Of a stretch of 64,000 nt of DNA, positions 23,669 to 43,029 are shown in pieces (position 1 is the first letter of the stretch; every line of letters begins with the position of its first letter). Below the pieces are notes generated by a model. It made no database searches. It was given only the letters and a program-made list of their open reading frames with translations, and was not told the origin of the DNA. This stretch comes from Sinohyriopsis cumingii. Its lineage: Eukaryota; Mollusca; Bivalvia; Unionida; Unionidae. The position numbers and the translations under genes are program-made. Where the stretch lies: the NCBI GenBank assembly GCA_028554795.2, contig CM068838.1:94963974-95027973 (forward strand), read 5' to 3'.

Positions 23669-23753
<85 letters not shown>
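23669..23753 (+). repeat. (AT)n(GT)n compound microsatellite
   Basis: AT units to about 23720, then GT units to 23753. Absent at the matching place in copy B. Confidence 0.97.
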
Positions 23754-23758
<5 letters not shown>

Positions 23759-24767
23759 TGAAAGGGGATATACCTAAATTGGATGGTTTGAACGTTTTTA
23801 TTAAAGATCACTATAATCTGAAAAAAATATATTGATAAAAAATCTGAAGGGAAAGAAGAATTTATGTTGATATGGGAACATTGGGAACCATTATTCCACA
23901 GTAACTAGAATGATGTGTTTAACTAAAATACATGTTCAATGGCGCAAATTGATAATGTACAATGTGTGACCTAGATGCTGTGTATTTATAATTGTCAAAA
24001 AAGAGAGTGTGTAATCCATGAATGTGTGCACGTATCGTTGCATGTGTGTGTATGTATGTTTTTTTCTTCTTCTACACTATATATATTGTCCCTAGGCTAT
24101 ATCAGGTGTAAGATAACGAACGGTTGGTTCCCCAACCCAATAATCAAACTATTATGGGGACAATTAAAAGAAAGAATAAAATAATTGTTAAATTTGTCTT
24201 ATTATTTTCTACTGAATACTTTTTTTCGGGATGGATTTAGTTTGAGAGATTCGTATATAAATTAGTTCTTTCAAATTGCTTCATGATGTCATTTGCAAGA
24301 ATGTTTTGCATTTTCCTGAGGTTACATATTCAAACATTTGCTATTTAATGCATACTTTGTTTGATGGTCTGTGAAGCTTAACTGTGTAAATGTGAAATAT
24401 TTCTATGCGCATTTGTGTTGTGTTATATATGTGCACCCACGGGCAGGTTTGTTGAAGGTGAAACTTGCACAGATCTTTTCACGAGCAATGACAAGACACG
24501 ATACATTTCGAGTACAAACTGGCCGACTCACAACATTACACTTGGTGTACAAATTTGGACGACAGATAGCTTATCATAGATGAAGCATTGTTTCATTAAG
24601 GATCCGTAGTAGTAACATAATTTATGGTGATTGTGGCAGTAATACGATTAATAGCAATCTACACTTATGTATAAAACAGACGATGTATGAACGGACTAAT
24701 AGTATTAGAACCAGTAACATTTGCAACGATCATAATACTATCTCATGACTCATTATAGCGCAATCAG

Positions 24768-24870
24768 GGAGCCGCGGTAGCTCAACTGGTAAGATGTCGG
24801 CCTGCTAATCAAAATGTCTGAGGTTCAGTACCCGTCTGCACCAGTCCTGGGCGGGAACATGAATTTGTCA
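24768..24870 (+). mobile_element. tRNA-like SINE head, copy A
   Basis: GGTAGCTCAACTGGTAAGA fits an A box and GAGGTTCAGTACCCG a B box, spaced as in a tRNA. The tRNA fold is not kept and the sequence continues into a non-tRNA body, so this is a SINE or tRNA relic, not a tRNA gene. The same unit lies at 59188 in copy B with more damage. Confidence 0.6.
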
Positions 24871-25349
24871 TTGGAAATGGTATTTAGTTTTAATGTCATA
24901 TGCATGATATTGATAATAATATTGTTATTACATCCACATAAATTTGTCTTACTCTTATCCTCTCACAGTCGAGAATAACAATAATCAAGATCTTCCCAAT
25001 ATATCTGCGAGTATTAAATAATAAACACTAAAGGCTTAGTGAAATTTCAATTTATTAAAATAATGTCCGAAAAGAAGAGGCAAATAAGTAGCATCGGTGA
25101 AATGGAGTCGGATCTACGACTTATGGGAAAATCTTTGACTTACAAAAGTATTTTGGACAACATGACATTGCGATTGAATTGTGATTGAGTTTGTAATGCT
25201 TGAGCCCTGCTATACGTTTTACATTCGGCAAATATATTACAGTGATTCTTGGTAAGTTCTACTCTGCTGAATTAAATAACATTACATGGTACAGGTGTGA
25301 CATGAACAAAATCGCTTATGTTACCAAATGCTACCAAGGTCTAGGTTGC

Positions 25350-25804
25350 TTACGTTTTGCAGACACTACTATATTGAGTATACGGTGGACAGCACTTTGC
25401 CTATGTTTTGCTCTCCAGATCTATGTAAAACCAATATTTGATGCTAAAAAAAAATTATTATATCTGTGAGAACCGCACGGATGCTCTGGATGACATGTTT
25501 TTTCATCTTCAGCCGAGTAACTAGGTTCATTACAATACTCCCATGTGCTTCCAGAGGAACAAGTCAGGCGATTTTTGTGGTAATCAGTGTTAAACATGCA
25601 CATGTCACTGCAGCAATATTCCCAGTTATTACTGCCATCTATATAGCACCAGCTGTAATTTTTACCGTGAAATCCGCACTCCGTGCCAGTCCGACATTTT
25701 GTGTTACCAGCGGTATACATGTCGCGAAACGGTCTTTCTGTTGGAATGACGTGACAATGAAGAAACAGCACTATGCCAGTAGATGCAATATATAGTCCAT
25801 GATG
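25350..25804 (-). pseudogene. Cysteine-rich secreted-type exon, copy A, broken at 3' end
   Basis: A minus-strand exon begins after a splice-acceptor-like tract (pyrimidine-rich, ...TTTTTAG then CATCATGG) at 25804. It first encodes a hydrophobic stretch (LYIASTGIVLFLHCHVIP), then one complete module with TECGFHGKNYSWCYID and NNWEYCC, followed by LTCSSG and HPCGSH. Compared with copy B (59851-60303), a frameshift near 25455 abolishes the second module's WCY motif, and a TAG replaces a Trp codon further on. The shifted frame still shows AKCCPP and a stop at 25350-25352. The first half remains open, so a truncated product is possible. The function is not known to me; the pattern (CG-x-HG-x-x-Y-x-WCY ... 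W-x-x-CC) looks like an extracellular disulfide-rich module. Confidence 0.6.
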
Positions 25805-25949
25805 CTAAAAATAATTAGAATAAAAAAAAAATAATTAGCCATTATTTCTTTTAAAAACTAATATAAAAATTAATCTTACCCAATCGATTATTTTCATGAC
25901 AAATATTTATTTCACGTGTCAAAATTAACACATTGAAAGCAAACGTATA

Positions 25950-26269
25950 TATGTATATATGTATGCATGTATGTATGTATGTATGTATGTATGTATGTAT
26001 GTATGTATGTATGCATGTATGTAGGTAGGTAGGTAGGTAGGTAGGTCGGTAGGTAGGTAGGTAGGTAGGTAGGTAGGTATATATATGTATGTATGGATGG
26101 ATGTATGGATGTACGTATGCATGTATGTATGTATGTAGGTAGGTAGGTAGGTAGATAGGTACGTACGTACGTACGTTCGTAAGTATGTATGTATGTCTGT
26201 GCGTGCGTGCGTGCGTGTGTGTGTATATGTATGTATGTATGCATGTATGTACGTACTTACGTATGTATG

Positions 26270-26303
<34 letters not shown>

Positions 26304-26310
26304 TGTATGG
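25950..26310 (+). repeat. Long compound tetranucleotide array, (TATG)n/(TAGG)n/(TACG)n
   Basis: About 360 bp of TATG units with blocks of TAGG, TACG and TGCG variants. Long minus-strand frames rich in Tyr, Thr, His and Ile run through it; these are repeat artefacts. It sits at the same place as the (TATC)n array at 60476 in copy B. Confidence 0.97.
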
Positions 26311-26629
26311 CAATAGTGTTTTGGTAACGTAGAACATTTTCCAATAATACTACAGTTACATTACAATCTTGCAATTATGTGGAGCGCAAAATTACTAATA
26401 AAGTTAACCGGGTGACATGAGAAACTAAAGAAAAGATATTGAAAGAGATATGTATAAGAGAAAACAACTAACTTTATTTAGCTACATTGGTGCAATCATC
26501 CTTGTAAGTAGGCAAAAATATCTACATAAAACGATATTGTAAAACAAAATGATATTCGTCTTCTATTTTTTAGCTTTTACCACATAACATACATAGAGAA
26601 TAAAAAGTTGATTTTGTTATGCATACATT

Positions 26630-27370
26630 TGTTCTCTTTTTTGAAATGCTGAAAAGACGTATTGTGGAAGTGGAGATATTAAAACATGGCTATTTCTAAA
26701 CTTTGTGCTCAGCCTATGTTCCTTATCAATTGTACTTGAATATTCAAACCCTGAACGTTCATGGGCATAAGTTAACAGACTTGTGATCATAGCATCAAAC
26801 GTTTGAAAGCTTCTGACACGGAAAATTTGCCTAACGTATTTTGAATAATTCTCACCGTATGTAGAGATTTATTTGCTTAAAAAGCGACCTATGCTTTGTT
26901 TTCGGCACTATATTTTTAAGGGTGAAATACAATCCCTCGTATGTATAGCCCAATACAGCTTGGATGTGTCTACCCTAATAATACGACTTTTCATTCCTTC
27001 TTAACAATAGACCTTTTCTGACTACAATAATATTAGTTTTATTTAAATTAATACACATTTCTGTTTTCATAACATGTATTCAGATTATTAATGTACCTTT
27101 GCAAAGAACCCACCTTATTAGCAGTTTGCATCCTCATCAGAATAAAGGAGCTAAATAAGGGCACATATTTCTTGTGCAATAAATATACCATTATGACAAT
27201 GTTGTCAGAGGTCTGATGCTAAATCTTTTATGCAAAGATTGAACAGAAGAGGGTTAATACGTAGCCTTGTCTGTTGTCAAAATTACAGTTGAATACTTCT
27301 GTATCTTGTCCATTCATTGATATCATCAGCGAAGAGAATATCTCCTCACATCGGTGTTTTGTACTGAAAA
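26630..27370 (-). mobile_element. LINE RT C-terminal fragment
   Basis: Read on the minus strand, broken frames give GYVLTLFCSIFA (in place of the RT motif B region), SLQRYINNLNT, then ANKSLHTVRIIQNTLGKFSV, SEAFKRFDAMITSLLTYA and GFEYSSTIDKEHRLSTKF. This is the RT thumb and post-RT region of a non-LTR element common in invertebrates. It is multiply interrupted. A related fragment lies at 28010-28340 and a matching one in copy B at 60640-61660. Confidence 0.6.
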
Positions 27371-27675
27371 TATCTGGTATGAAACTCTTTTTAAAACGTA
27401 ATCAGAAATAGTTGATCTTCTATGTGGCTTTTAAAACATAACACACACACAGGTTTGTTTTGGGGTGGGTTAGTGCAATTTTGCTGTTCTACCTCTATAG
27501 CTAAATTATGACAGGAACAACGGAATCTGATTATTGGGATTGTAGATGGGTGGGTACATTAGACGTTGTATAAAACAGAACGGAAAAAGCGTCCTCAAAG
27601 TGATTATGCAAAGGCCTTGTGTGATTTATTTACGGCAGATTTCCGATACTGAATTAAAATGACTTTAAAATATCG

Positions 27676-27890
27676 CCTGAAATTTACCAAAATTACCTTC
27701 TCATCTCCTACAACCAAGCATAGCCAGATCAATATCTTAATACTATGAATTCATCTTTTGAAACCCATGTAACTTTAAACATTGTCTGAAATTAAACAAA
27801 AATACTTTCTCATCTCAGACAAACAACTATAGTAGTTCCACATCTTATTAGAATCTTTTGAAACCGTTGTAACTTTATCTGACTCGTCAA
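27676..27890 (+). repeat. Imperfect ~105-bp tandem duplication
   Basis: CTGAAATTTACCAAAATTACC...GAAACCCATGTAACTTTA and CTGAAATTAAACAAAAATAC...GAAACCGTTGTAACTTTA follow one another. Copy B has one unit. Confidence 0.7.
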
Positions 27891-28009
27891 TATATCATTC
27901 TCTTGGATGTGGGCTATTACCCATTCGAATCAACCTAATCCTATAATTAATACACGTACAATACTAGTTAAAACAAAGAGGTTTCCTACTTTATTCTTCA
28001 ATAGTTAGA

Positions 28010-28340
28010 AAGGAGTATGTATATTAGAACCCATAATGAACTTTGTCAACTGTACGTGACTATTATTGTCCCCAAATTGCAGTGGCATAGATTAATACAC
28101 GTGTGATCATAGTATCGAAATATGACCAATTGATTTTAAATAATACTCACTGCATGTAGATAATTGTTTGCTTGAATTACAAGGTCATGCTTTGCTTGCG
28201 GCCAAGGACGTACAGGGAACAAATGTAATCTCGTGTATTTATGCCCAGAATTAGTTTTGTTTTGTTTAACCTTTCATTATTACTTGTCAAAACTCCTCAC
28301 AAAATGCGCCGTTTCTAAATATAGCACTTTTAGGTTGATG
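28010..28340 (-). mobile_element. Second fragment of the 26630 LINE family
   Basis: On the minus strand, ALALQAN-like and ITRVLIY-like pieces correspond to the region around 26740-26950. It lies inside a block of about 900 bp (28007-28907) that copy B lacks, where B joins TTAGAA straight to TATGTGTGATG. Confidence 0.45.
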
Positions 28341-28344
28341 TGGA

Positions 28345-28900
28345 GCACAATATTAAAAATAAATTGAACACAGTGAGATATCAAAGGAAAGACAAAAAAT
28401 AGAAATATATGTAGACGATGGTAAAAAACCAGCACAATATAAATACATAGTTGTGATCAATCTCATAGCTAGAAAAACAGTAAACAGAATAAAAAGAATC
28501 AATATACTTACGCGTATAACTGATCTGTTCTGTGGAATGCTTAAAATACGTATTGTGCAATCTAAGATATTGAGAACACTTGCCAACAGCTCCTTTCCAA
28601 ACCACGATCTGTACTTCCTATCAGTGTCCTCTGATATATATATCGAAAAACAATCACGCAACCAGGAAGTGAAATAAAGAAGTGTGGAGCTTAGTTCTAT
28701 GTAACCTAGGTTAGGTAAATAACACTGAACGAGTTAATCGCTGATGCGAAAATTCCAGCTTGTTGTTCGACACTACGTGACCTCTCTGAAACACGTAGAA
28801 AGCTGTGCCTACTAATTTGTCTAGCTCTAGTAACTTCTGTCTGTATTTTGCTTTCTCTCCTTCTCTCTCACTCTGTCTATCTGTCTGTCCTTCTCTCTCT
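28345..28900. other. Non-coding part of the A-only block
   Basis: Overlapping frames of 74-102 codons on both strands have no motif. A CT-rich tract lies at about 28850-28900. Confidence 0.5.
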
Positions 28901-29041
28901 TAGCTATAAATATGTGTGATGCAGTAAATGTTACTTAGTTGCCATGCCTGATTATATTAGATTTGTTCGCACATCACGATGACATAATAAGTCACTTCAA
29001 GCTGGACAACTAACTGGTCAGCTTTCATTGGAAGTTCAATG

Positions 29042-29240
29042 CAGAGCCTCAGTTGGCAGAGTGGTCATGGGCTCTCGCATTTACAGATTACTGACATCTC
29101 AGCTCTGTTCGGAAGGGTTCGAGTCTCAGAACGACACATGCGAGGTAATTTAAATTAAATGGAAATGGTTAGGGCAAAGGTACGATTAATTGACCGGAGA
29201 GCCAAAGCACATCCACAAACACACGACATATATCTTAATA
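29042..29240 (+). mobile_element. tRNA-derived SINE
   Basis: CAGTTGGCAGAGTGGTCATG fits an A box and GGGTTCGAGTCTC a B box about 65 bp later. Sequence after the B box is not tRNA-like. The similarity between copies A and B ends inside this SINE. Confidence 0.6.
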
Positions 29241-29249
29241 ACACATAAA

Positions 29250-34090
<4,841 letters not shown>

Positions 34091-36174
34091 TTTATACTTA
34101 CAATCATCTGACACATTTACCAATGTAAGTTTTCTATTTCTTTATTAAATTTCTTATCATTTTCATCACACTAATTAACAAACAACATATTTGTATTTCC
34201 TCCTTTAGTAACCTTCAGAAACACTAATCTGGTGAGTGAAGTCATATGGTCTTAGTGTTAAATCACATGGGGTATTACTTTGTTTTTTAGTACTAATAGT
34301 GATGAACGGGAAGTGTTGATTCTATGCTGTTACGGTTTATCAGTGCTTACTTATACGAAGATTAATTCTTGTTACATGATAATATGTAATATTGATGTGC
34401 CCACAGTCAACATGCATATATTTTTTCTCACTGAAGTGGAATCTCATCTCCACAAGGAATAAACTGTTATACGGGTTGGGATAGGAGGGAGTGGTAGGTT
34501 ATAATTACATATATTAATTCTCTACAAATCCTGTACAACATTGCCAGATTAGTCTGGGTCATTCTTTTGGTTGTGGAGTTTGAAATAAACAAAAAAGCAG
34601 GTAGTTGGACTCACGTAAGACTTGTGATATGTACCACTGCTTTGTCATCTAGACCCCGTTTGACAAAAATATATATGCGAGATGTCTTTGTTGGCATGAC
34701 TATTTTGTTTTGCTTATACATACATAGGCATACTAATATCTTTTAGATATTTAGTTACAAACTATGCAGTTTTACAAGACCCTGTATCTTTATTAGCTTT
34801 AGGAATCAAAAACCAAATGTAATCAACGGTTCAATAGTTTGCATCTGTGAATTCTCGCAGTCATTGCAAAATGAATTATCATATAAAACAAATTCAACAA
34901 ACAACTCATGTTATGATGGTATAGTCTTCATTATAATGCATCTATCACCATGGTATAGTCTTCATTATAATGCATCTATCACCAAGTGTCATATTTTTAT
35001 TTATAACTATATGCATTCATTATGCAAACCCGCTTATTGTCATGAGGTTAATGCACAAACTTATCTGAATCCAGTATAATGTGAAATGTAGGTCACATTG
35101 ACTTTAATTGTAAGGATTGGTACTAATGGCGATATATTAGCTCATCTTAAATAATACTGACCAAATTGAGAGGCAAAAATAACACTAACAAGTATTTGAA
35201 GCATGTTTTATGAAACTAAATTGACCTACTTTTATAATGGTGATCAAATACTTATAAAGATGAATTCAGTTACAAAACCTCATGATTCCTGATATAACAG
35301 TATGCAAAGAAAATGCCCAAATCCCAGTCGAATGCCGTCTTATTGAAGAACTTCTGACTTAATAATGTCTATATTCAAAATGAGCCCCCTTATCACAATA
35401 CCTTCATTCACTCCAACATTTACATCTTTTGCCGAAGAAAACATATGTCATGATTTAGAAGCCAATCTTCGGAAGTTATTGCATTTCGCCTCAACAAACA
35501 CGTTTCATCAACGGCTATAAAAGGTGAGGGTAATATGTCAGCAAATGATCTCAGTAAAAAGAGACACGATTTTGTGCTTTTCAGAAACCGAAATGCGTAG
35601 AAAGTAACAACACGCGCCATACGCAAGAGTAAATCAAGAAAACAAGCGATAACTTGGTTGAAACAACATTAATATTATTTATCTATTAAATTAATGATCC
35701 CAACAATAAACCACTGGCATCACCCTCTGTGACACTCTTTCCTGAATTTATGTATAACGATTATAAATCTCTTGGCAACAGAAAATCGGGATATGTAGTT
35801 TCTCGCAGTTATGGGGCTAAAGAAATAAAACATCGATCTACATAAATGTTATTATCGTGTTGATGAAATCCGCTGATCTGATGACACCATGGAAATAAAT
35901 TGAAATTATAAGCATTAAATGATCTGGGTTGGGGATTTTACCTAATCACTCACAAAGTTAACATAAAGTAATTCGGACTTTTGTTTACTTTCAGTGATTA
36001 GGTACAATTTTGCTCATCGACAAATACCCAACCATGATCATTTAATCCTGCATTAACAACATGAATGCAGATTGTTTATGAAACTATGTTGACGTTATAC
36101 TTACCCATACGTTAGGGAAGTGCAACACACATATATACACCATGAGTATACCTATGTAAAGAGTTGACATTTCC
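34091..36174. other. No recognisable gene; one exact 34-bp tandem duplication
   Basis: 34917-34950 and 34951-34984 are identical (TGGTATAGTCTTCATTATAA...). A 68-codon minus-strand frame at 35626-35420 has no motif. Confidence 0.65.
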
Positions 36175-36630
36175 AGCAAATGTTGGCATGGGTTTCATTA
36201 GGTATAACATATTTAGATAAAGGTGTCCTCAGTTTGTATTGATACATTATTATCTAGTGTTTATAATGTGTGTAGTAAACTTGTATACAAGCACCTGTTA
36301 CCTCGGATCTTAGAAAATGTATATCAAAATAGGAGCTCACAATTAATGTAAATATTGATGCATCAAGCACGTGGATAAAAAAATGTAATGTTCCCATTTT
36401 TCTAGCAAATGGTGGCATGGGTTTCATTAGGTATAACATATTTAGATAAAGGTGTCCTCAGTTTGTATTGATACATTATTATCTAGTGTTTATAACTGGG
36501 TAGTAAAGTTGTATGCATGCACCTGTTACCTCGAATCTTAGAAAATGTATATCAAAATAGGTGCCCATCATTTATAAAAATATTGATGTATTAAGCTTGT
36601 GGGTAAGAAAATTTCATGTTCCCATTTTTG
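36175..36630 (+). repeat. 229-bp tandem duplication, imperfect
   Basis: Units are 36175-36403 and 36404-about 36630. Both start AGCAAATG-TGGCATGGGTTT and end in a TTCCCATTTTT block, with point differences, so it is older than the exact 34-89 bp duplications. Confidence 0.9.
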
Positions 36631-37347
<717 letters not shown>

Positions 37348-37559
37348 TAATATTTATACAAATGGGAATTAACCATAATTTCCAGCAGAGAAACATACAA
37401 TACCCCTGCTCTTCAGACTGCTTTGTATTTGATTCATTAAGATGCATCAATACAACATGCTCATCGGTGTAGAGTCAAAATAAAAGATAGAATGTTGCAA
37501 TATTTGGCCAAAGAGATGTAGTACCGTCTGATTATATGAATAATTCTTGCTAAAAATCA

Positions 37560-38050
37560 TATTAATTTGATGGTTTAAGCCTTTTCACCAAATCCGATCT
37601 AAACTGGATCAGAAATACTGTTTGGCAAGTCATGAGGAGCTGTGCAAATCTGATACAAGGTCTCTTCATTACCATAGCTTAATCCCACTAATAATAATCA
37701 TCAGTGTGAATCTCGGAAATATAAACCTATGGGCCCAATATTAAAATAAGATGCGAAATACAGTTTCATGTGGTTATCACCTCATGAAACAGAATGCATA
37801 TTGAATCAAGATCTCATTGATAGAAGCTTATGTGGTAACCAACAACATAAGATGGAAAACCACTTCATTAATATGAATGGATAACCAACCTTGGCAAAGG
37901 TGTAGGGGATTTAAATGATATTAGATTATATGGCTGGAACATTTATCTGAAGCTGGTTAACAAAGTCGCTTAGACGTATATACGATCACGTCATGAATAG
38001 TCTTGGATTTTGCTCAATATTGAATTTATCCAAGATGTTTTTATCGGCTC
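37560..38050 (+). repeat. Old dispersed repeat, copy 1
   Basis: Shares blocks in order with 51250-51790: CAGTTTCATG-GGTTA--ACCTCATG, AGATCTCATTGA, and CTTGGATTTTGC followed by ATATT and TTATCCAAGAT-type sequence. The last block reads LGFCSILNLSKM in one frame and LGFCEILDLSKI in the other copy, so the source may have been coding. Confidence 0.6.
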
Positions 38051-38396
38051 AAATCCCCTTGTTTTAGTAAAACTTCAATCAGAAATATGGAATACAGTTT
38101 TTTAATAATTTTGTAATGGATTTGATCAAACGTACTTAATAGGTATATCACCTAAGGATGACACAAGGGAACACGTTTGAACAAGATTCATGCATATCAA
38201 TAATACAACCGTGCATCTGAGTTACTGACGTTTCTAAAACAACAGGGACTCCTTTCCTGAGACAAACAATAGTTTGTTCTAATGTTGCAAATATGATGTA
38301 TGATCAGAATGTATCATGTGAGAAGCGTATCGTCTCAATTGTTCCATAAGGCATACATGCACGACAAGATCTATGTCACTAATGTCTTTAATTAGA

Positions 38397-38902
38397 TCAA
38401 GCATTAATGCGTGAAATCGTTTTCAGTCTATGATGTTGCTGGTGAGCGATGGCTGACAAATCCTTTGGCCTCACTAATGCTTTTTGTTCATTATTGCCAG
38501 CATGAATCGATTCTGCTTGTGTTCCTAATAGATCAGCAAGGTCGTTAGTGTCACTCATTCCACCAATTTTATTTGCTTTGTTTCGTTTATGTTGTGTTTT
38601 CGATGCTAACTCAACAATTAATGGCGCAACACGTCGTTGATGTCTTTGTTGTTCCTCGTGTACACGTTGTGGTTTCAACTAATATGCACGTTATTGTACC
38701 TAAATTTATGTTGTCCTCACCGTTTGTGTTGTGTTTGCACTGGTATTACTGGCATAACTGGTTCAGATATGCAGTTTGCTATATAGCCATACATTTTCGC
38801 CTTTTCAAGAGTATATGTTCCTATATGTATTAAACGTTTACCCAAAATGATTCCACAAATCACCGATGAATTTGTGTTTCCAGTAAACTCACTAAATACC
38901 AT
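38397..38902 (-). pseudogene. Unidentified two-frame coding relic
   Basis: On the minus strand 38902-38717 reads MVFSEFTGNTNSSVICGIIL and continues to a stop. 38678-38397 then gives a 93-codon frame rich in Gln/His/Arg at the start, with SDTNDLADLLGTQAESIHAG later. The frames are adjacent and use codons in a coding-like way. I do not recognise either protein. It lies downstream of two other eroded minus-strand frames (39790-39500 and 40481-40180), so all may belong to one element. Confidence 0.35.
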
Positions 38903-39496
38903 TTTAGACCAGTTTATACGTTTTTGTCATGTGTCTTTTAGAGTTACATTTCATAGGTACTCTCTGTCAAAGAATTGTATAAACCTATCGTTTCCTTTAT
39001 ATTAAATACATGTACTCAGGTTTCAATTGTTGTATAAAGCGTTATCCGATGCTGATTTATGTAGATCGTATATTATTTCAAAACAGTGAGTTTGGTTCAT
39101 CGTATGCTGCACTAGCGAAGTGCTACGATGGGACAACCGATATTCCTCAAGCGCACAGACGATATAAGGCTACATGGATCATGTATACATTACCCCACGT
39201 AGAGCAAAATGGTACAATATGAGACGTCTTGTCAACGAGCAGTCTCCTTTAACGACTCTCGATCTCCAGCTGTAGAGTCTACTTATGATCTTTTAATAGC
39301 AATGTTATAGACCAATACGTTATATATACCCAAAACAAAAAGCCAATTAAATCTCTTTTTAACCAAATGGAGTTAATTTACTGCCTGCCATAAAATGCGT
39401 AATATCATCGGTTTCATTGTACTTCGTCCTAGAACACATTTATCCAAAAATCAAAATGTCTATTGATTAATCTTCATTCTAATAAGTTACACGTAA

Positions 39497-39790
39497 ACTT
39501 TAAGATCTTTCTTTTAAAGCATCAGGATAAAAACCAACACAATCAGCAAGGAACCTTTGACTTTGTAATCCAAATAATGCAATTGTCTCAGCACGTTTAC
39601 TGATTTCTTTGTTGTGAAGGAATGTCTTGGGTGATAATGTGTTGTCCAGACATTTTGTGGCAAACAGGGGAAGACTTTTAAACTTCTTGAACCCTGTCAC
39701 TAAAGGATTATTTGCTTTTGCAGTCTTAGCAATCATGCCTTCAGAAATCACGCCGGTAATCCTACTGGATGTGTCGTATTCCAGTAAAGG
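39497..39790 (-). pseudogene. Unidentified minus-strand frame, 83+ codons
   Basis: The open stretch from ATG 39751 to the stop at about 39500 includes GFKKFKSLPLFATKCLDN and KRAETIALFGLQSQRFLAD. The frame can be extended upstream of the ATG to about 39790. No motif is recognised. Composition is protein-like, unlike the repeat-driven frames elsewhere. Confidence 0.35.
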
Positions 39791-40179
39791 GAATTATATT
39801 CTCGATTCTTTCATAAATACTATATCCACAGTTACTCCTTGTGTTCTGCTTCTTTCACTTTGTTCGCTAATGACTAAGTCCAAACCGTTTTAAACTGGTG
39901 ATCACTTTCTAGTGCCACAAGCATTGACGTTAAACACCTGGATGAAGTCCTGGTGAGCTCGATGGAAATCGTGTGAGAGAGTCGCGACTTTAGGGGAAGC
40001 TACACAGTCATAACGTTGCCTATGCTATTCTGGTTCACTGTTTCGTATGCGCCCTGGGTTGCACTCCAGTATACGAATAGTGGACTGCAACGCAGGGGTC
40101 ATACGAGCACGGATCCAGACAATACCTATGCTCGAAGTATCCACGATGTCATCCCTAATCCGAAGCACTGGATATTAAA

Positions 40180-40481
40180 TACATTCTGATCGATTTATGT
40201 GAATCCGAGCACTGACATCACCTTCAGTTTAGCCGTGCTAAATTTATCAAACTCGACGACGTAATCAATATTTGTGAGTAATCCTTCTTGATCAACAAGC
40301 TGTCGAATTTTAGCACACTGTTTTTCACAGGCTATCAGCTGCAGGTTAACCAAACTAATCCCAATTAATTTCAATGTCCAATACTAGCTTATTCAACTAT
40401 TAACCTAACCATATCAAATCCATTCACTATAAAGTACTGACCCTTTGGCTTTACGGTTTTCGGAGTTTCTGTCCCTGCCAT
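40180..40481 (-). pseudogene. Three-copy coding-like repeat, copy 1
   Basis: From an ATG at 40479-40481 the minus strand reads MAGTETPKTVKPKGQYFIVN, then GFDMVRLIVE and a stop. In another frame it continues NLQLIACEKQCAKIRQLVDQ, then NIDYVVEFDKFSTAKLKVMS. Related copies are at 43030-43460 (plus strand) and 63220-63480 (minus strand). All three carry a stop at the same place after the I-V-E/I-I-E. Protein family unknown to me. Confidence 0.5.
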
Positions 40482-40519
40482 ATTGCTTTGAATTGAACAT
40501 TTCTTAACCTTTTATTCTG

Positions 40520-40523
<4 letters not shown>

Positions 40524-40568
<45 letters not shown>
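40524..40568 (+). repeat. (ATT)n microsatellite
   Basis: About 15 ATT units. Confidence 0.97.

Positions 40569-43029
<2,461 letters not shown>

Larger units (their letters stand above)
20040..24180 (+). mobile_element. L1/Tx1-type LINE, copy A, eroded
   Basis: Plus-strand frames follow LINE order. The end of an APE endonuclease domain lies at about 20150-20470 (DLAQDPELGSYNYRNENKPN, LKQAKLDFFHVSE, and YRSDHSMVT with the catalytic S-D-H). A linker with a coiled basic segment follows at about 20680-20930. RT motifs come next: YLRNWLPVSLHNVVHKLSSG (about 21370), and QFADDTILILDGS with an intact F-A-D-D at 21946-21957. The RT thumb is at 22437-22802. A C-terminal zinc-knuckle-like region lies near 23190-23280 (DKCTLCKHDPVTLLHLF). 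Frameshifts, a 65-bp duplication, a SINE and an (AT)n(GT)n tract interrupt it. Dead, and duplicated in copy B. Confidence 0.8.
17477..29085 (+). repeat. Segmental duplication, copy A
   Basis: Blocks match copy B (54086-62402) in the same order and orientation. A 17477~B 54086; A 18236-18675~B 54434-54922; A 20450-22880~B 54935-57480; A 22980-24590~B 57570-58830; A 24600-25920~B 59010-60420; A 26970-27330~B 60640-60950; A 27315-27960~B 61610-62225; A 28905-29085~B 62227-62402. Copy A is longer mainly because it holds sequence missing in B: about 18680-20440, the SINE at 23352, about 26310-26970, and about 28007-28907. Confidence 0.88.

Noticed and set aside
24768..24870. Possible functional tRNA genes here and at 23352, 29042, 50579 and 59188
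   Set aside because: A and B boxes are present, but acceptor and anticodon stems do not pair and the sequences run on into SINE bodies.
25912..26374. Long minus-strand frames rich in Tyr/Thr/His/Ile (110-149 codons)
   Set aside because: They are translations of the TATG/TAGG array in several frames, not genes.
35420..35626. 68-codon minus-strand frame with a protein-like look
   Set aside because: No recognisable domain and no homologous copy in the window.
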